A DNA stretch of 64,000 nt. It comes from Brucella haematophila. GTDB lineage: Bacteria; Pseudomonadota; Alphaproteobacteria; Rhizobiales; Rhizobiaceae. Made by a program: the position numbers and the translations under genes. Location of the stretch: the NCBI RefSeq assembly GCF_005938105.1, contig NZ_VCPE01000010.1, forward strand, positions 62,001 to 126,000, in the 5' to 3' direction. Under the pieces are notes generated by a model. It was not told the origin of the DNA, searched no databases, and saw only the letters and a list, made by a program, of their open reading frames with translations. This document shows, one piece after another, positions 9,212-17,191 of the stretch (positions within the stretch are counted from its first letter, which is position 1; every line of letters starts with the position of its first letter).

Positions 9212-9246
9212 TTTCCCGCAAAAGCATTTCGCGCTTTTGCGGGAAA
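9212..9246. repeat. intra-operon palindrome (REP-like hairpin)
   Basis: Perfect 14-base arms TTTCCCGCAAAAGC (9212-9225) and GCTTTTGCGGGAAA (9233-9246) with a 7-base loop. It sits between the second permease gene and the binding-protein gene on their common minus-strand transcript. There is no T run, so it is unlikely to terminate; it may stabilise or process the mRNA. It resembles other repeats in the window that contain GCATTTCC and CGCAAAA blocks. Confidence 0.75.
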
Positions 9247-9250
9247 GGCT

Positions 9251-10111
9251 TCACCCCCGCCTGTAAGAAGGGTGCCAGAATGTCACTTTGCGCTCGATCA
9301 GCGCGATCAGCCCGTAAGAGAGCGATCCCGCAAGGGCGGCGACGAAAATTTCGGCCCAGACCATGTCCACATTCATGCGGCCGATCTCGGCCGAAATGCG
9401 GAAGCCCATGCCGACAATCGGCGTACCGAAGAATTCGGCCACGATAGCGCCAATCAGCGCAAGCGTGGAATTGATCTTCAGCGCGTTGAAGATGAAGGGC
9501 ATGGCGGCGGGCAGGCGCAGCTTCACCAGCGTCTGCCAGTAATTGGAGCCATAGGTCTCCATCAGGTCGCGTTCCATTGATCCTGTGCTGGCAAGGCCTG
9601 CGACCGTATTCACCAGCATGGGGAAGAAGGTCATGATGATGACGACGGCAGCCTTTGACTCCCAGCCGAAACCGAACCACATCACCATGATCGGCGCGAC
9701 GCCGACGATGGGCAGCGCTGCCGCCAGATTGCCGAGCGGCAACAGGCCCTTGCGCAGGAAGGGGATGCGGTCTGCAACGATGGCCGTGATGAAGCCAAGC
9801 CCGCAACCGGCGACATAACCGATGATGACCGCCTTCATGAAGGTCTGGCGAAAATCCGCCCAGAGGATCGGCACGGAATCGACGATCCGCGCCCAGATGG
9901 CGGAAGGTGCCGGCAGCAGCACTTGCGGTATGGCAAACAGCCGGACGGCTGCTTCCCACAGCACCAGCATGGCGATGCCGAACAGGGCAGGGACCGCGAT
10001 GTCGAGGAGTTTTTGGCCTTGCGGGGTGCGGGCCTTGAGGCTGGAAACCCAGCCCACAATCACCCACGACACCGCAATGATGGCGATCAGGGAGAGGATG
10101 CCTGTCGTCAT
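9251..10111 (-). CDS. ABC transporter permease (SsuC/ThiX-type)
   Basis: 286 residues with about six or seven membrane helices and the BPD_transp_1 EAA-type loop METYGSNYWQTLVKLRLPAAMPF, split as METYGSNYWQT and KLRLPAAMPF, which docks the ATPase. It belongs to the nitrate/taurine/thiamine-precursor permease family. Its ATG overlaps the stop of the other permease by four bases, so the two are translationally coupled and likely form a heterodimeric channel. It lies inside the pyrimidine catabolism operon. Confidence 0.92.
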   Translation of the reverse strand: MTTGILSLIAIIAVSWVIVGWVSSLKARTPQGQKLLDIAVPALFGIAMLVLWEAAVRLFAIPQVLLPAPSAIWARIVDSVPILWADFRQTFMKAVIIGYVAGCGLGFITAIVADRIPFLRKGLLPLGNLAAALPIVGVAPIMVMWFGFGWESKAAVVIIMTFFPMLVNTVAGLASTGSMERDLMETYGSNYWQTLVKLRLPAAMPFIFNALKINSTLALIGAIVAEFFGTPIVGMGFRISAEIGRMNVDMVWAEIFVAALAGSLSYGLIALIERKVTFWHPSYRRG

Positions 10112-11001
10112 GCCGTCGCCCTTTCCGGCTTCGCGCCCATGCGGCTGTTGACGATGCGCGCCACCAGCCCGACCAATGCCACCAAGACGCCGGCCATGAC
10201 GGCAGCGGCGATGAGTGCCGCCCAGATCTGCACCGTCTGCCCGTAATAGGAGCCGGCGAGCAAGCGCGCGCCAAGTCCGGCGACAGCGCCGGTCGGCAAT
10301 TCGCCGACGATTGCGCCAACAAGGCTGATGGCGACGGCAATCTGCATCGATGTGAAGAGAAACGGCATGGCCGCGGGCCAGCGCAGCTTCCAGAATACCT
10401 GCGCCCGTGACGCATTATAGGTGCGCATGAGGTCGAGATGCATGACATCCGGCGACCGCAGCCCCTTCACCATGCCAACGGCAACGGGGAAGAAGGACAG
10501 ATAGGTCGATATGAAGGCTTTCGGCAGCAGGCCCGATATGCCGATGGCGTTCAGCACCACGATGATCATCGGCGCGATGGCGAGGATCGGGATCGTCTGC
10601 GAGGTGATGATCCACGGCATCAGGCTTCTGTCGAGCGTGCGCGAATGGACGATGCCGACCGCCAGCGCAATGCCAAGAAGCGAACCGAGTGCAAAGCCGA
10701 GCAGCGTCGAGGAAAGCGTGACCCAGCCGTGATAGACGAGGCTGCGCTTGGAGCTTGGCTTGACTTCGAAGACGGTCTTCCAGATTTCCTGCGCCACCTG
10801 ATGCGGCGCGGGCAGAACGGGGCGCTCCTGGCTCATCGTATTGGCGACGAGCGTGGAAAACGAAATCTCGGTTCCGGCGCGCTCAGCCTGATCGCGTTCG
10901 AAGGGCGCGTTCAGAAACATCGCCAGCCCATACCAGAGCGCCACGAACACGGCGAGAACCGTCGTCACGGGAATGAATTTGTCGTGCAGGAAGGCCTTCA
11001 T
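10108..11001 (-). CDS. ABC transporter permease (SsuC/ThiX-type)
   Basis: 297 residues. One N-terminal helix (about 11-30) is followed by a periplasmic stretch and a permease core with GFALGSLLGIALAVGI and the EAA loop MRTYNASRAQVFWKLRWPAA. It is a paralogue of the next gene, with which it overlaps by four bases. The ATPase gene is 36 bases upstream. Together they form the membrane part of the importer in this operon. Confidence 0.92.
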   Translation of the reverse strand: MKAFLHDKFIPVTTVLAVFVALWYGLAMFLNAPFERDQAERAGTEISFSTLVANTMSQERPVLPAPHQVAQEIWKTVFEVKPSSKRSLVYHGWVTLSSTLLGFALGSLLGIALAVGIVHSRTLDRSLMPWIITSQTIPILAIAPMIIVVLNAIGISGLLPKAFISTYLSFFPVAVGMVKGLRSPDVMHLDLMRTYNASRAQVFWKLRWPAAMPFLFTSMQIAVAISLVGAIVGELPTGAVAGLGARLLAGSYYGQTVQIWAALIAAAVMAGVLVALVGLVARIVNSRMGAKPERATA

Positions 11002-11037
11002 CTTCGGCCTCGTATGATAAAATATGGGCTGCGAGCT

Positions 11038-11889
11038 TTACTCATGAATATGCCCCAGCCGCAGGCCTTCGCGCACGCGATGGGCGATTTTCAGGAAAGC
11101 TTCCGATTCACGAATATCCAGCGTCCGGTCCGGCCCAAGATCGCAATCGATGATTTCGTGAATGCGGCCCGGACGCGGGCTCATCACAACGATCTTGGTG
11201 GAAAGAAACACGGCTTCCGGGATCGAATGGGTGACGAAGATCACCGTCTTACGCGTCGCCGCCCAGAGTTTCAGAAGCTGTTCATTGAGGTGGTCGCGCA
11301 CGATTTCATCAAGCGCGCCGAAGGGTTCGTCCATCAGCAACATGTCGGGGTCAAACGACAGCGCGCGTGCAATGGAAGCGCGCTGCTGCATGCCGCCGGA
11401 AAGCTGCCATGGGAACTTTTTGCCAAAGCCGGTCAGATTGACGAGCGCGAGGTTCTTTTCGATCCGCTCCTGACGCTCCGTCCGGGAATAGCCCATGATT
11501 TCCAGCGGCAGGCTGATATTGTCCTCTATCGTGCGCCATGGAAACAGGGCTGCTGCCTGAAACACATAGCCATAGGACCGGTCGAGACGCGCATTGGCGG
11601 GCGTCTTGCCGTTGACCGTGACCGAGCCGGAAGTTGGCTGTTCGAGATCGGCGACCACACGCATCAGCGTGGTCTTGCCACAACCCGAAGGACCGATAAA
11701 GGAAACGAACTCGCCACGTTGAATGGCGAGATTGATATTGGACAGCGCATGGACCGGCCCGTCATTGGTCTCGAAAATCAATGACAGATCCTTGATGTCG
11801 ATCACCGTCTGCGCATCACTCAAGCCCCTCTCCGGGGCCATGCTGTCATTCACATTCATGCGCGGTTCCCGAAGCTGAGCCAGAGCCAT
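11038..11889 (-). CDS. ABC transporter ATP-binding protein (SsuB/TauB-type)
   Basis: 283 residues with Walker A GPSGCGKTT, Q-loop in YVFQAAALFPW, signature LSGGMQQRASIARAL, Walker B MLLMDEPFGALD and switch histidine in VTHSIPEAVFL. This is the motor of the NMT1-type importer. The dihydropyrimidinase gene ends just 3 bases upstream, so it is part of the same transcript. The first 25 residues precede the ABC domain and may be partly untranslated if a downstream Met (residue 11 or 18) is used. Confidence 0.94.
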   Translation of the reverse strand: MALAQLREPRMNVNDSMAPERGLSDAQTVIDIKDLSLIFETNDGPVHALSNINLAIQRGEFVSFIGPSGCGKTTLMRVVADLEQPTSGSVTVNGKTPANARLDRSYGYVFQAAALFPWRTIEDNISLPLEIMGYSRTERQERIEKNLALVNLTGFGKKFPWQLSGGMQQRASIARALSFDPDMLLMDEPFGALDEIVRDHLNEQLLKLWAATRKTVIFVTHSIPEAVFLSTKIVVMSPRPGRIHEIIDCDLGPDRTLDIRESEAFLKIAHRVREGLRLGHIHE

Positions 11890-11892
11890 GTG

Positions 11893-13350
11893 TCAGACTC
11901 CTATCGGCATATGTTCTGCGCTGCGTTCTACCTTACGCGGAGCAACGATTTCCTTCCACTGCGACAATGCCTTGTTCACGGCGCCGTTCGGCTCGCGTTC
12001 GATGAAGCGACCGTCGCCCGGCTCGGCCGTAACCTTGCCCTTGTTGAAGGCGACGCGACCGCGAGAGAGCGTCACGACCGGCAGGCCCTTCAGCTCGAAA
12101 CCTTCAAACACATTGTAATCGATGGAGGAGTGCTGAGTCTTGGCCGAAACCTTCTTGGTGGCTTCCGGGTCCCAGATCACCAGATCGGCATCGGCTCCCG
12201 GCAGGACAGCGCCCTTTTGCGGATAGATGTTGAGGATCTTCGCAATGTTGGTCGACGTCACCGCAACGAATTCGTTCGGCGTCAGGCGACCGGTGCGAAC
12301 ACCACGCGACCACAAGACCGGAAGGCGTTCTTCAAGGCCGCCGGTGCCGTTCGGTATCTTGACGAAATTGCCGATGCCATAGCGTTTCTGCTCGGTGGTG
12401 AAAGCGCAATGGTCGGTCGCGACGCATTGCAGGCTGCCAGCCGCAAGGCCAGCCCACAGGCTGTCCTGATTGACCTTGTCGCGGAAGGGCGGCGACATCA
12501 CGCGGCGCGCCGCATAATCCCAGTCCTTGTTATGATATTCGCTTTCGTCCAGCGTCAGGTGCTGGATCAGCGGCTCGCCGAAAACGCGCATGCCCTTTTG
12601 CCGGGCACGGCGGATCGCTTCATGGCTCTGCTCGCAGGAAACATGCACCACATAAAGCGGCACGCCTGCCTGATCGGCAATCATGATGGCGCGGTTGGTG
12701 GCTTCGCCTTCCACTTCCGGCGGGCGCGAATAGGCATGGGCTTCCGGTCCGTTATTGCCTTCGGCCATCAGCTTGGCCTGCAAATGGGCGACGACATCAC
12801 CGTTTTCAGCATGAACGAGCGGCATGGCGCCCAGTTCCGCGCAGCGCTGGAACGAGGCGAACATCTCGTCGTCATTCACCATCAGCGCGCCCTTATAGGC
12901 CATGAAATGCTTGAAGGTGTTGATGCCGCGCTTCACCACTTCGGCCATCTCGTTGAAGGTGCGCTCGTTCCAGCCGGTGATGGCCATGTGGAACGAATAA
13001 TCGGTGCGTGCCTTGCCCGCTTTCTGGAACCACTCCTGAAGCGCGTCGAGCAGATTGCCCTCGGAATCCGGCAACACGAAATCGACGACCATGGTCGTGC
13101 CGCCCGCAAGCGCTGCCGCCGTGCCGGTGTCGAAATCGTCGGACGAATAGGTGCCCATGAAGGGCATTTGCAGATGGGTATGCGGATCGATACCGCCGGG
13201 CATGATATAACAGCCGGTCGCGTCGATAATTTCATCGCCGGTCAGATTGTCGCCAACGGCAGCAATCTTCTCGCCTTCGATGAGAACGTCGGCTTTAAAG
13301 GTGCGGTCGGCAGTGATGACTGTGCCGCCCTTGATCACTTTACTGGCCAC
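11893..13350 (-). CDS. hydA: dihydropyrimidinase (D-hydantoinase family)
   Basis: 485 residues, amidohydrolase superfamily. Metal ligands are all visible: His57 and His59 in GGIDPHTHL, the carboxylated Lys153 in FMAYKGAL, His180 in PLVHAENG, His236 in VVHVSCEQ and Asp313 in ATDHCAF. The enzyme opens 5,6-dihydrouracil or dihydrothymine to the N-carbamoyl-beta-amino acid, step two of reductive pyrimidine degradation. It is followed by the importer genes and preceded (59-base gap) by beta-ureidopropionase, step three. The neighbourhood with rutR and preTA favours true dihydropyrimidinase over a general hydantoinase. Confidence 0.94.
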   Translation of the reverse strand: MASKVIKGGTVITADRTFKADVLIEGEKIAAVGDNLTGDEIIDATGCYIMPGGIDPHTHLQMPFMGTYSSDDFDTGTAAALAGGTTMVVDFVLPDSEGNLLDALQEWFQKAGKARTDYSFHMAITGWNERTFNEMAEVVKRGINTFKHFMAYKGALMVNDDEMFASFQRCAELGAMPLVHAENGDVVAHLQAKLMAEGNNGPEAHAYSRPPEVEGEATNRAIMIADQAGVPLYVVHVSCEQSHEAIRRARQKGMRVFGEPLIQHLTLDESEYHNKDWDYAARRVMSPPFRDKVNQDSLWAGLAAGSLQCVATDHCAFTTEQKRYGIGNFVKIPNGTGGLEERLPVLWSRGVRTGRLTPNEFVAVTSTNIAKILNIYPQKGAVLPGADADLVIWDPEATKKVSAKTQHSSIDYNVFEGFELKGLPVVTLSRGRVAFNKGKVTAEPGDGRFIEREPNGAVNKALSQWKEIVAPRKVERSAEHMPIGV

Positions 13351-13409
13351 TGTTCGTTCCCCTTTTTGGTTTTGTTGCGAAACAGAAGCCGTATTGGATG
13401 GCAGTGAAA

Positions 13410-14657
13410 TCAGCTTACAATTTCAGCAGTCTCCAATACGGCATGCAGAAGCACGTCGGTCCCGGCCGACGCCCAGTCCTTCGAAATTTCCTCATCTTCA
13501 TTGTGGCTCAACCCGTCGACGCAGGGGCACATGACCATTGCCGTCGGTGCAACGCGATTGACCCAGCAGGCATCGTGGCCAGCACCGGAAATAAGATCGC
13601 GATGGCTGTAACCAAGCCGTTCAGCGGCATTGCGGATGGCCTCCACGCAGCCCTTGTCGAAGGTGACAGGATCGAAATGGCCAGCCACTTCGATCTCGAT
13701 GCCGATACCCAGTTCCTCGGCAATCTTTGGCGCTTCCTGCTCAAAACGCGCCTTCATGCCGTCGAGCACAGCCTGATTGGGTGAGCGGAAATCCACCGTG
13801 AACACCACCGTGCCCGGCAGGACATTGCGCGAATTGGGCGAGACGTCGATATGGCCAACGCCGCCAACGGCATCCGGCTGATGCGCCATGGCGATTTCGT
13901 TGACGAGTTGCAGCATCTTGCCAAGGCCGAGGCTGGCATTCTTGCGCATCTTCATCGGCGTTGAGCCGGTATGCGCTTCCTTGCCGGTCAGCGTCACTTG
14001 CAGCCACCACAGGCCCTGACCATGGCTGACGACGCCGATGTCTTTGTTTTCAGCTTCGAGGATCGGTCCCTGTTCGATATGCAGTTCGAACATGGCGTGA
14101 ATTTTCCGCTGGCCGACAGGCTCGTCGCCTTTCCAGCCGATGCGCTCCAGCTCATCGATGAACTTCTTGCCCTTGGCGTCGGTGCGCGCATAGGCCCAGT
14201 CCTGATCCAGCACGCCTGCGAACACGCCCGAAGCCAGCATGGCGGGTGCGAAACGGGTGCCTTCCTCATTGGTCCAGTTGGTGACCACGATGGGGCGCTT
14301 GGTGCGGATATTCATGTCGTTCAGCGTGCGCATGACTTCGAGGCCGCCCAACACACCCAGAACGCCGTCATATTTGCCGCCGGTCGGCTGCGTGTCGAGA
14401 TGGCTGCCCATATAGACGGGGTCGGCATCGGCATCTTCGCCGGGGCGAAGGAAGAACATGTTGCCCATGGTGTCGACGGTCATCGACAGTCCGGCCTTTT
14501 CGCACCATGACTGGAAAAGCTTGCGGCCTTCACCGTCTTCATCGGTCAGCGTCTGGCGATTATTACCGCCGCGCAGGCCCGGGCCAATTTTGGCCATGTC
14601 CATCAGGCTGTCCCACAAGCGGTCGCCATTGACTCTGAGATTGCTGGTGAGCACCAT
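13410..14657 (-). CDS. M20-family amidohydrolase, probable beta-ureidopropionase (N-carbamoyl-beta-alanine amidohydrolase)
   Basis: 415 residues. M20/HyuC metal and catalytic motifs are present: GSHLDTQPTGGKYDG, NEEGTRFAPAML, FELHIEQGPILE, SGAGHDACW. The family includes allantoate amidohydrolase, L-carbamoylase and beta-ureidopropionase; the operon with dihydropyrimidinase argues for the last, releasing beta-alanine, CO2 and ammonia. The frame is open to 14702, but ATG 14657 is preceded at 7 bases by GGAGGT (complement of 14665-14670), so I used it. It is the first gene of a six-gene minus-strand operon and is divergent from rutR, with a RutR-like operator in between. Confidence 0.9.
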   Translation of the reverse strand: MVLTSNLRVNGDRLWDSLMDMAKIGPGLRGGNNRQTLTDEDGEGRKLFQSWCEKAGLSMTVDTMGNMFFLRPGEDADADPVYMGSHLDTQPTGGKYDGVLGVLGGLEVMRTLNDMNIRTKRPIVVTNWTNEEGTRFAPAMLASGVFAGVLDQDWAYARTDAKGKKFIDELERIGWKGDEPVGQRKIHAMFELHIEQGPILEAENKDIGVVSHGQGLWWLQVTLTGKEAHTGSTPMKMRKNASLGLGKMLQLVNEIAMAHQPDAVGGVGHIDVSPNSRNVLPGTVVFTVDFRSPNQAVLDGMKARFEQEAPKIAEELGIGIEIEVAGHFDPVTFDKGCVEAIRNAAERLGYSHRDLISGAGHDACWVNRVAPTAMVMCPCVDGLSHNEDEEISKDWASAGTDVLLHAVLETAEIVS

Positions 14658-14789
14658 GCGCTCGACCTCCTCATTGTATGGATGCGTTGGATACCCCGCC
14701 AATTCTGGTTCTGGCTCGTATCCACCCGCTTAAAATGTTCCCGCGACCCGGCTCTTTGGCCACAATATTCTTGCCTGAATTGCAAAAAC

Positions 14790-14805
14790 TTGACTAGTTG
14801 GTCAA
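14790..14805. promoter_or_regulatory. RutR-like operator
   Basis: TTGACTAGTTGGTCAA matches the known E. coli RutR palindrome TTGACCANNTGGTCAA at 13 of 14 defined positions. It lies 132 bases upstream of the beta-ureidopropionase start and 72 bases upstream of rutR, so it can serve both divergent promoters. In E. coli uracil or thymine releases RutR from DNA. Confidence 0.85.
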
Positions 14806-14877
14806 AATGCAGGCTAGAAGAGCGTTCGAAGACGGTCAAGCGCTTTTGAAAAATTCTACACTGCCGAAAGGTGTCAA

Positions 14878-15582
14878 ATGGCCACAGCCCCTTCCGCACC
14901 CCCATCTGTCTCATCCCCCACCCATGCCGATCCGGCTGCACATGAGAAGACGGAAGGCGCGACGCGCATCCAGGGCATCAATCGCCGGCTCATTCTCGAC
15001 GCGGCGCTGGAAGTGTTTTCAAACTACGGATTTCGCGGCTCGACCATCGACCAGATCGCCGAGAAGGCGGGCATGTCGAAGCCCAATCTCCTCTATTATT
15101 TTCCGCGCAAGCAGAACATCTATGTGACGGTTCTGGAAGATACGCTCGCCACCTGGCTGGAGCCTTTCGAGAATATTGACCCGGAAGGCGATCCGCTGGA
15201 TGAATTGCGCCGCTATATCGCGGTGAAGCTGGAAATTTCAGCCAAAAAACCGGAGGCTTCGCGGCTTTTCGCCAATGAAATCCTGCACGGCGCACCAGCC
15301 ATTTCCGATTTCCTGAAGGGGCATCTGAAGCAGCTTGTGGATGAAAAGGCGGCTGTCATTCATCGCTGGATCGCGGAAAAGCGCATCGCGCCCGTCGATC
15401 CTTACCACCTGATTTTCACGATCTGGGCGGTGACGCAGCATTATTCGGATTTCTCGGTGCAGATTTCCGCAATACTGGAAGACCGCACCCAGAAGCCCGG
15501 CTTTTACGATGAAACGGCGGCGGCAGTCAGCGCCATCATCCTTGACGGAATTCGCCCGCGGGACGAACCTGCCGGATCATGA
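14878..15582 (+). CDS. rutR: TetR-family regulator RutR (pyrimidine-responsive)
   Basis: 234 residues. The helix-turn-helix lies at about 53-80 (STIDQIAEKAGMSKPNLLYYF), and the C-terminal region (WAVTQHYSDFSVQISAIL) matches the RutR/YcdC-type ligand domain. There is an N-terminal extension of about 20 residues rich in Pro/Ala/Ser compared with E. coli RutR. AAGGTG 5 bases before ATG 14878 supports the start. The operator at 14790-14805 just upstream suggests autoregulation and control of the divergent catabolic operon. The nudix gene overlaps its stop by four bases. Confidence 0.92.
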   Translation: MATAPSAPPSVSSPTHADPAAHEKTEGATRIQGINRRLILDAALEVFSNYGFRGSTIDQIAEKAGMSKPNLLYYFPRKQNIYVTVLEDTLATWLEPFENIDPEGDPLDELRRYIAVKLEISAKKPEASRLFANEILHGAPAISDFLKGHLKQLVDEKAAVIHRWIAEKRIAPVDPYHLIFTIWAVTQHYSDFSVQISAILEDRTQKPGFYDETAAAVSAIILDGIRPRDEPAGS

Positions 15583-15974
15583 AAACGATTCGCATTTCAG
15601 CAGCCATCATCCGCGACGAGGCAGGCCGGTTCCTGCTGGTGCGCAAGCGTGGCAGCACCATCTTCTTCCAGCCCGGCGGCAAGATCGATGCGGGTGAACA
15701 ACCCGAAATCGCGCTTATCCGCGAGATCGAAGAGGAGCTTGGCATCCATATCGACGTGAGCCAGTTGCGTTATGCGGCGAAGATGTCAGCCCCTGCCGCC
15801 AATGAGGTGGACGCGACCGTGGAAGCGGAGCTTTTCCATCTGACCCTGAAGGATGGTCAGGTGCCAGTTGCTTCCAGCGAGATCGAGGAGCTGATGTGGA
15901 ACCCGCCCGGCGACCAGACGCGCCCGGTGGCCCTGCTGTCGCAGAGCATTCAGGCGCGTTTCAAGGACTTCTGA
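15579..15974 (+). CDS. NUDIX hydrolase
   Basis: 131 residues. The Nudix box spans about 33-56: PGGKIDAGEQPEIALIREI followed by EEELGI, fitting GX5EX7REUXEEXGU. Members hydrolyse nucleoside diphosphates linked to another group, often as housecleaning. The ATG overlaps the rutR stop (ATGA), so it is translated with the regulator. Substrate unknown; a link to oxidised or modified pyrimidine nucleotides is possible given the context but is speculation. Confidence 0.9.
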   Translation: MKTIRISAAIIRDEAGRFLLVRKRGSTIFFQPGGKIDAGEQPEIALIREIEEELGIHIDVSQLRYAAKMSAPAANEVDATVEAELFHLTLKDGQVPVASSEIEELMWNPPGDQTRPVALLSQSIQARFKDF

Positions 15975-15998
15975 CACGCACACGGTTTGTTGTAAGTC

Positions 15999-16031
15999 CA
16001 TCGCGAAAACCGTTTCACAGTTTTCGCGATG
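15999..16031. repeat. short palindrome between nudix and aldo/keto reductase genes
   Basis: CATCGCGAAAAC (15999-16010) and GTTTTCGCGATG (16020-16031) are perfect inverted arms around CGTTTCACA. The internal words GAAAACCGTTTCACAGTTTTCG are related to those of the dispersed palindromes at 38.9 and 49.2 kb. No T run follows. Confidence 0.7.
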
Positions 16032-16098
16032 TGCACTAACAGTTCTGCGAATGGGAGAACGCCGCCAGTCATGCGCGGTGTGAGGAAGTGAGGATTTC

Positions 16099-17127
16099 AT
16101 GGGATTCAAGGCCACCGAACGGCGGGTGCTGGGCCGCACCGGCCTGTCAGTTACGGCGCTTGGTCTGGGAACGGCGCCGCTGGGCGGGCTTTACGAGCCT
16201 GTCTCGCGCGCAGATGCGACGGCGCTGTTGCAAGCAGGCTGGGACAGCGGCATCCGCTATTTCGATACTGCGCCGATGTATGGTTACACCCGCAGCGAGC
16301 ATCTTCTGGGCGATATGCTGCGGGAGACAAACGAGCCTTTCGTTATCTCCACCAAGGTTGGCCGCCTGATGACCACCGAGCGCGCCGGGCGCAAGCTGCC
16401 GCCAGCGCCGCCGAAGAACGAATTCGATTCCGGCTGGTGCAACGGGCTCAAGTTTCAGGAAGTTTTCGATTACAGCTATGACGGCATCATGCGCAGTTTC
16501 GACGACAGCCAGCAGCGGCTCGGCTATCCCGATATCGATCTGCTCTATGTCCACGATATCGGTCGCGTCACCCATGGCGATCTGCACGAGCACCATTGGG
16601 GCGCGCTGACCAGGGGCGGCGGCTTTCGCGCACTGACCGAACTGCGCGATGCGGGCAACATCAAGGGCTTCGGGCTTGGCGTCAATGAATGGCAGGTCAT
16701 TCGCGATGCGCTGGACGAAGCCGATCTTGATTGCTCGCTTCTGGCTGGACGTTACTCGTTGCTGGATCAGGACGCGGAAAAGGAATTCCTGCCGCTGGTG
16801 CAAAAACGCGGTATGGCGCTGGTCGTGGCCGGTGTGTTCAACTCCGGCATTCTGGCGTCGCCGCGCGGCGGACAGCAGAAGTTCAACTATGCCGATGCGC
16901 CTGCCGAAATCATTGCCCGCACCGAACGGCTGCACGATATTTGCGATGGCTTTAACGTGCCTCTGGCCGCCGCCGCCGTTCAGTTCCCGATGATGCATCC
17001 GGCAGTGAGCTGCATTCTCGTCGGCGCCCGCACACCGGAACAGATCCGCACCAATGTGGCATGGTTCGAGCAGACTATTCCCGATGAGCTCTGGAAGACC
17101 TTGCGTGCCGAGGGACTGATCGTCTGA
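16099..17127 (+). CDS. aldo/keto reductase (pyridoxal 4-dehydrogenase / D-threo-aldose dehydrogenase-like)
   Basis: 342 residues, complete AKR barrel. The catalytic tetrad is Asp56, Tyr61 (FDTAPMYGYTRSEHLLG), Lys86 (STKVGR) and His152 (LLYVHDIG). The C-terminal NAD(P)-binding loop reads SCILVGARTPEQI. The long insert with NGLKFQEVFDYSYDGIM is typical of the pyridoxal 4-dehydrogenase/L-fucose dehydrogenase subgroup. It stands between the rutR-nudix pair and the convergent preA gene; a part in removing the aldehyde from pyrimidine or amino-acid breakdown is possible but not shown. The terminator at 17145 closes it. Confidence 0.88.
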   Translation: MGFKATERRVLGRTGLSVTALGLGTAPLGGLYEPVSRADATALLQAGWDSGIRYFDTAPMYGYTRSEHLLGDMLRETNEPFVISTKVGRLMTTERAGRKLPPAPPKNEFDSGWCNGLKFQEVFDYSYDGIMRSFDDSQQRLGYPDIDLLYVHDIGRVTHGDLHEHHWGALTRGGGFRALTELRDAGNIKGFGLGVNEWQVIRDALDEADLDCSLLAGRYSLLDQDAEKEFLPLVQKRGMALVVAGVFNSGILASPRGGQQKFNYADAPAEIIARTERLHDICDGFNVPLAAAAVQFPMMHPAVSCILVGARTPEQIRTNVAWFEQTIPDELWKTLRAEGLIV

Positions 17128-17144
17128 TCTCTTTATGGCGAAAT

Positions 17145-17176
17145 GAAAAGCGCCGGGTTTCGCCCGGCGCTTTCTC
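17145..17176. terminator. bidirectional intrinsic terminator
   Basis: AAAGCGCCGGG (17147-17157) pairs with CCCGGCGCTTT (17163-17173), loop TTTCG, with T-rich sequence after it on the plus strand and an A/T-rich flank on the other. It separates the convergent aldo/keto reductase and preA genes. Confidence 0.88.
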
Positions 17177-17191
17177 TTCTGTGATAGTTTT

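Noticed and set aside
8144-9250. TPP riboswitch for the NMT1-type transporter
   Set aside because: I looked for thi-box words upstream of the binding-protein gene and of the operon start and saw none; the context is pyrimidine catabolism.
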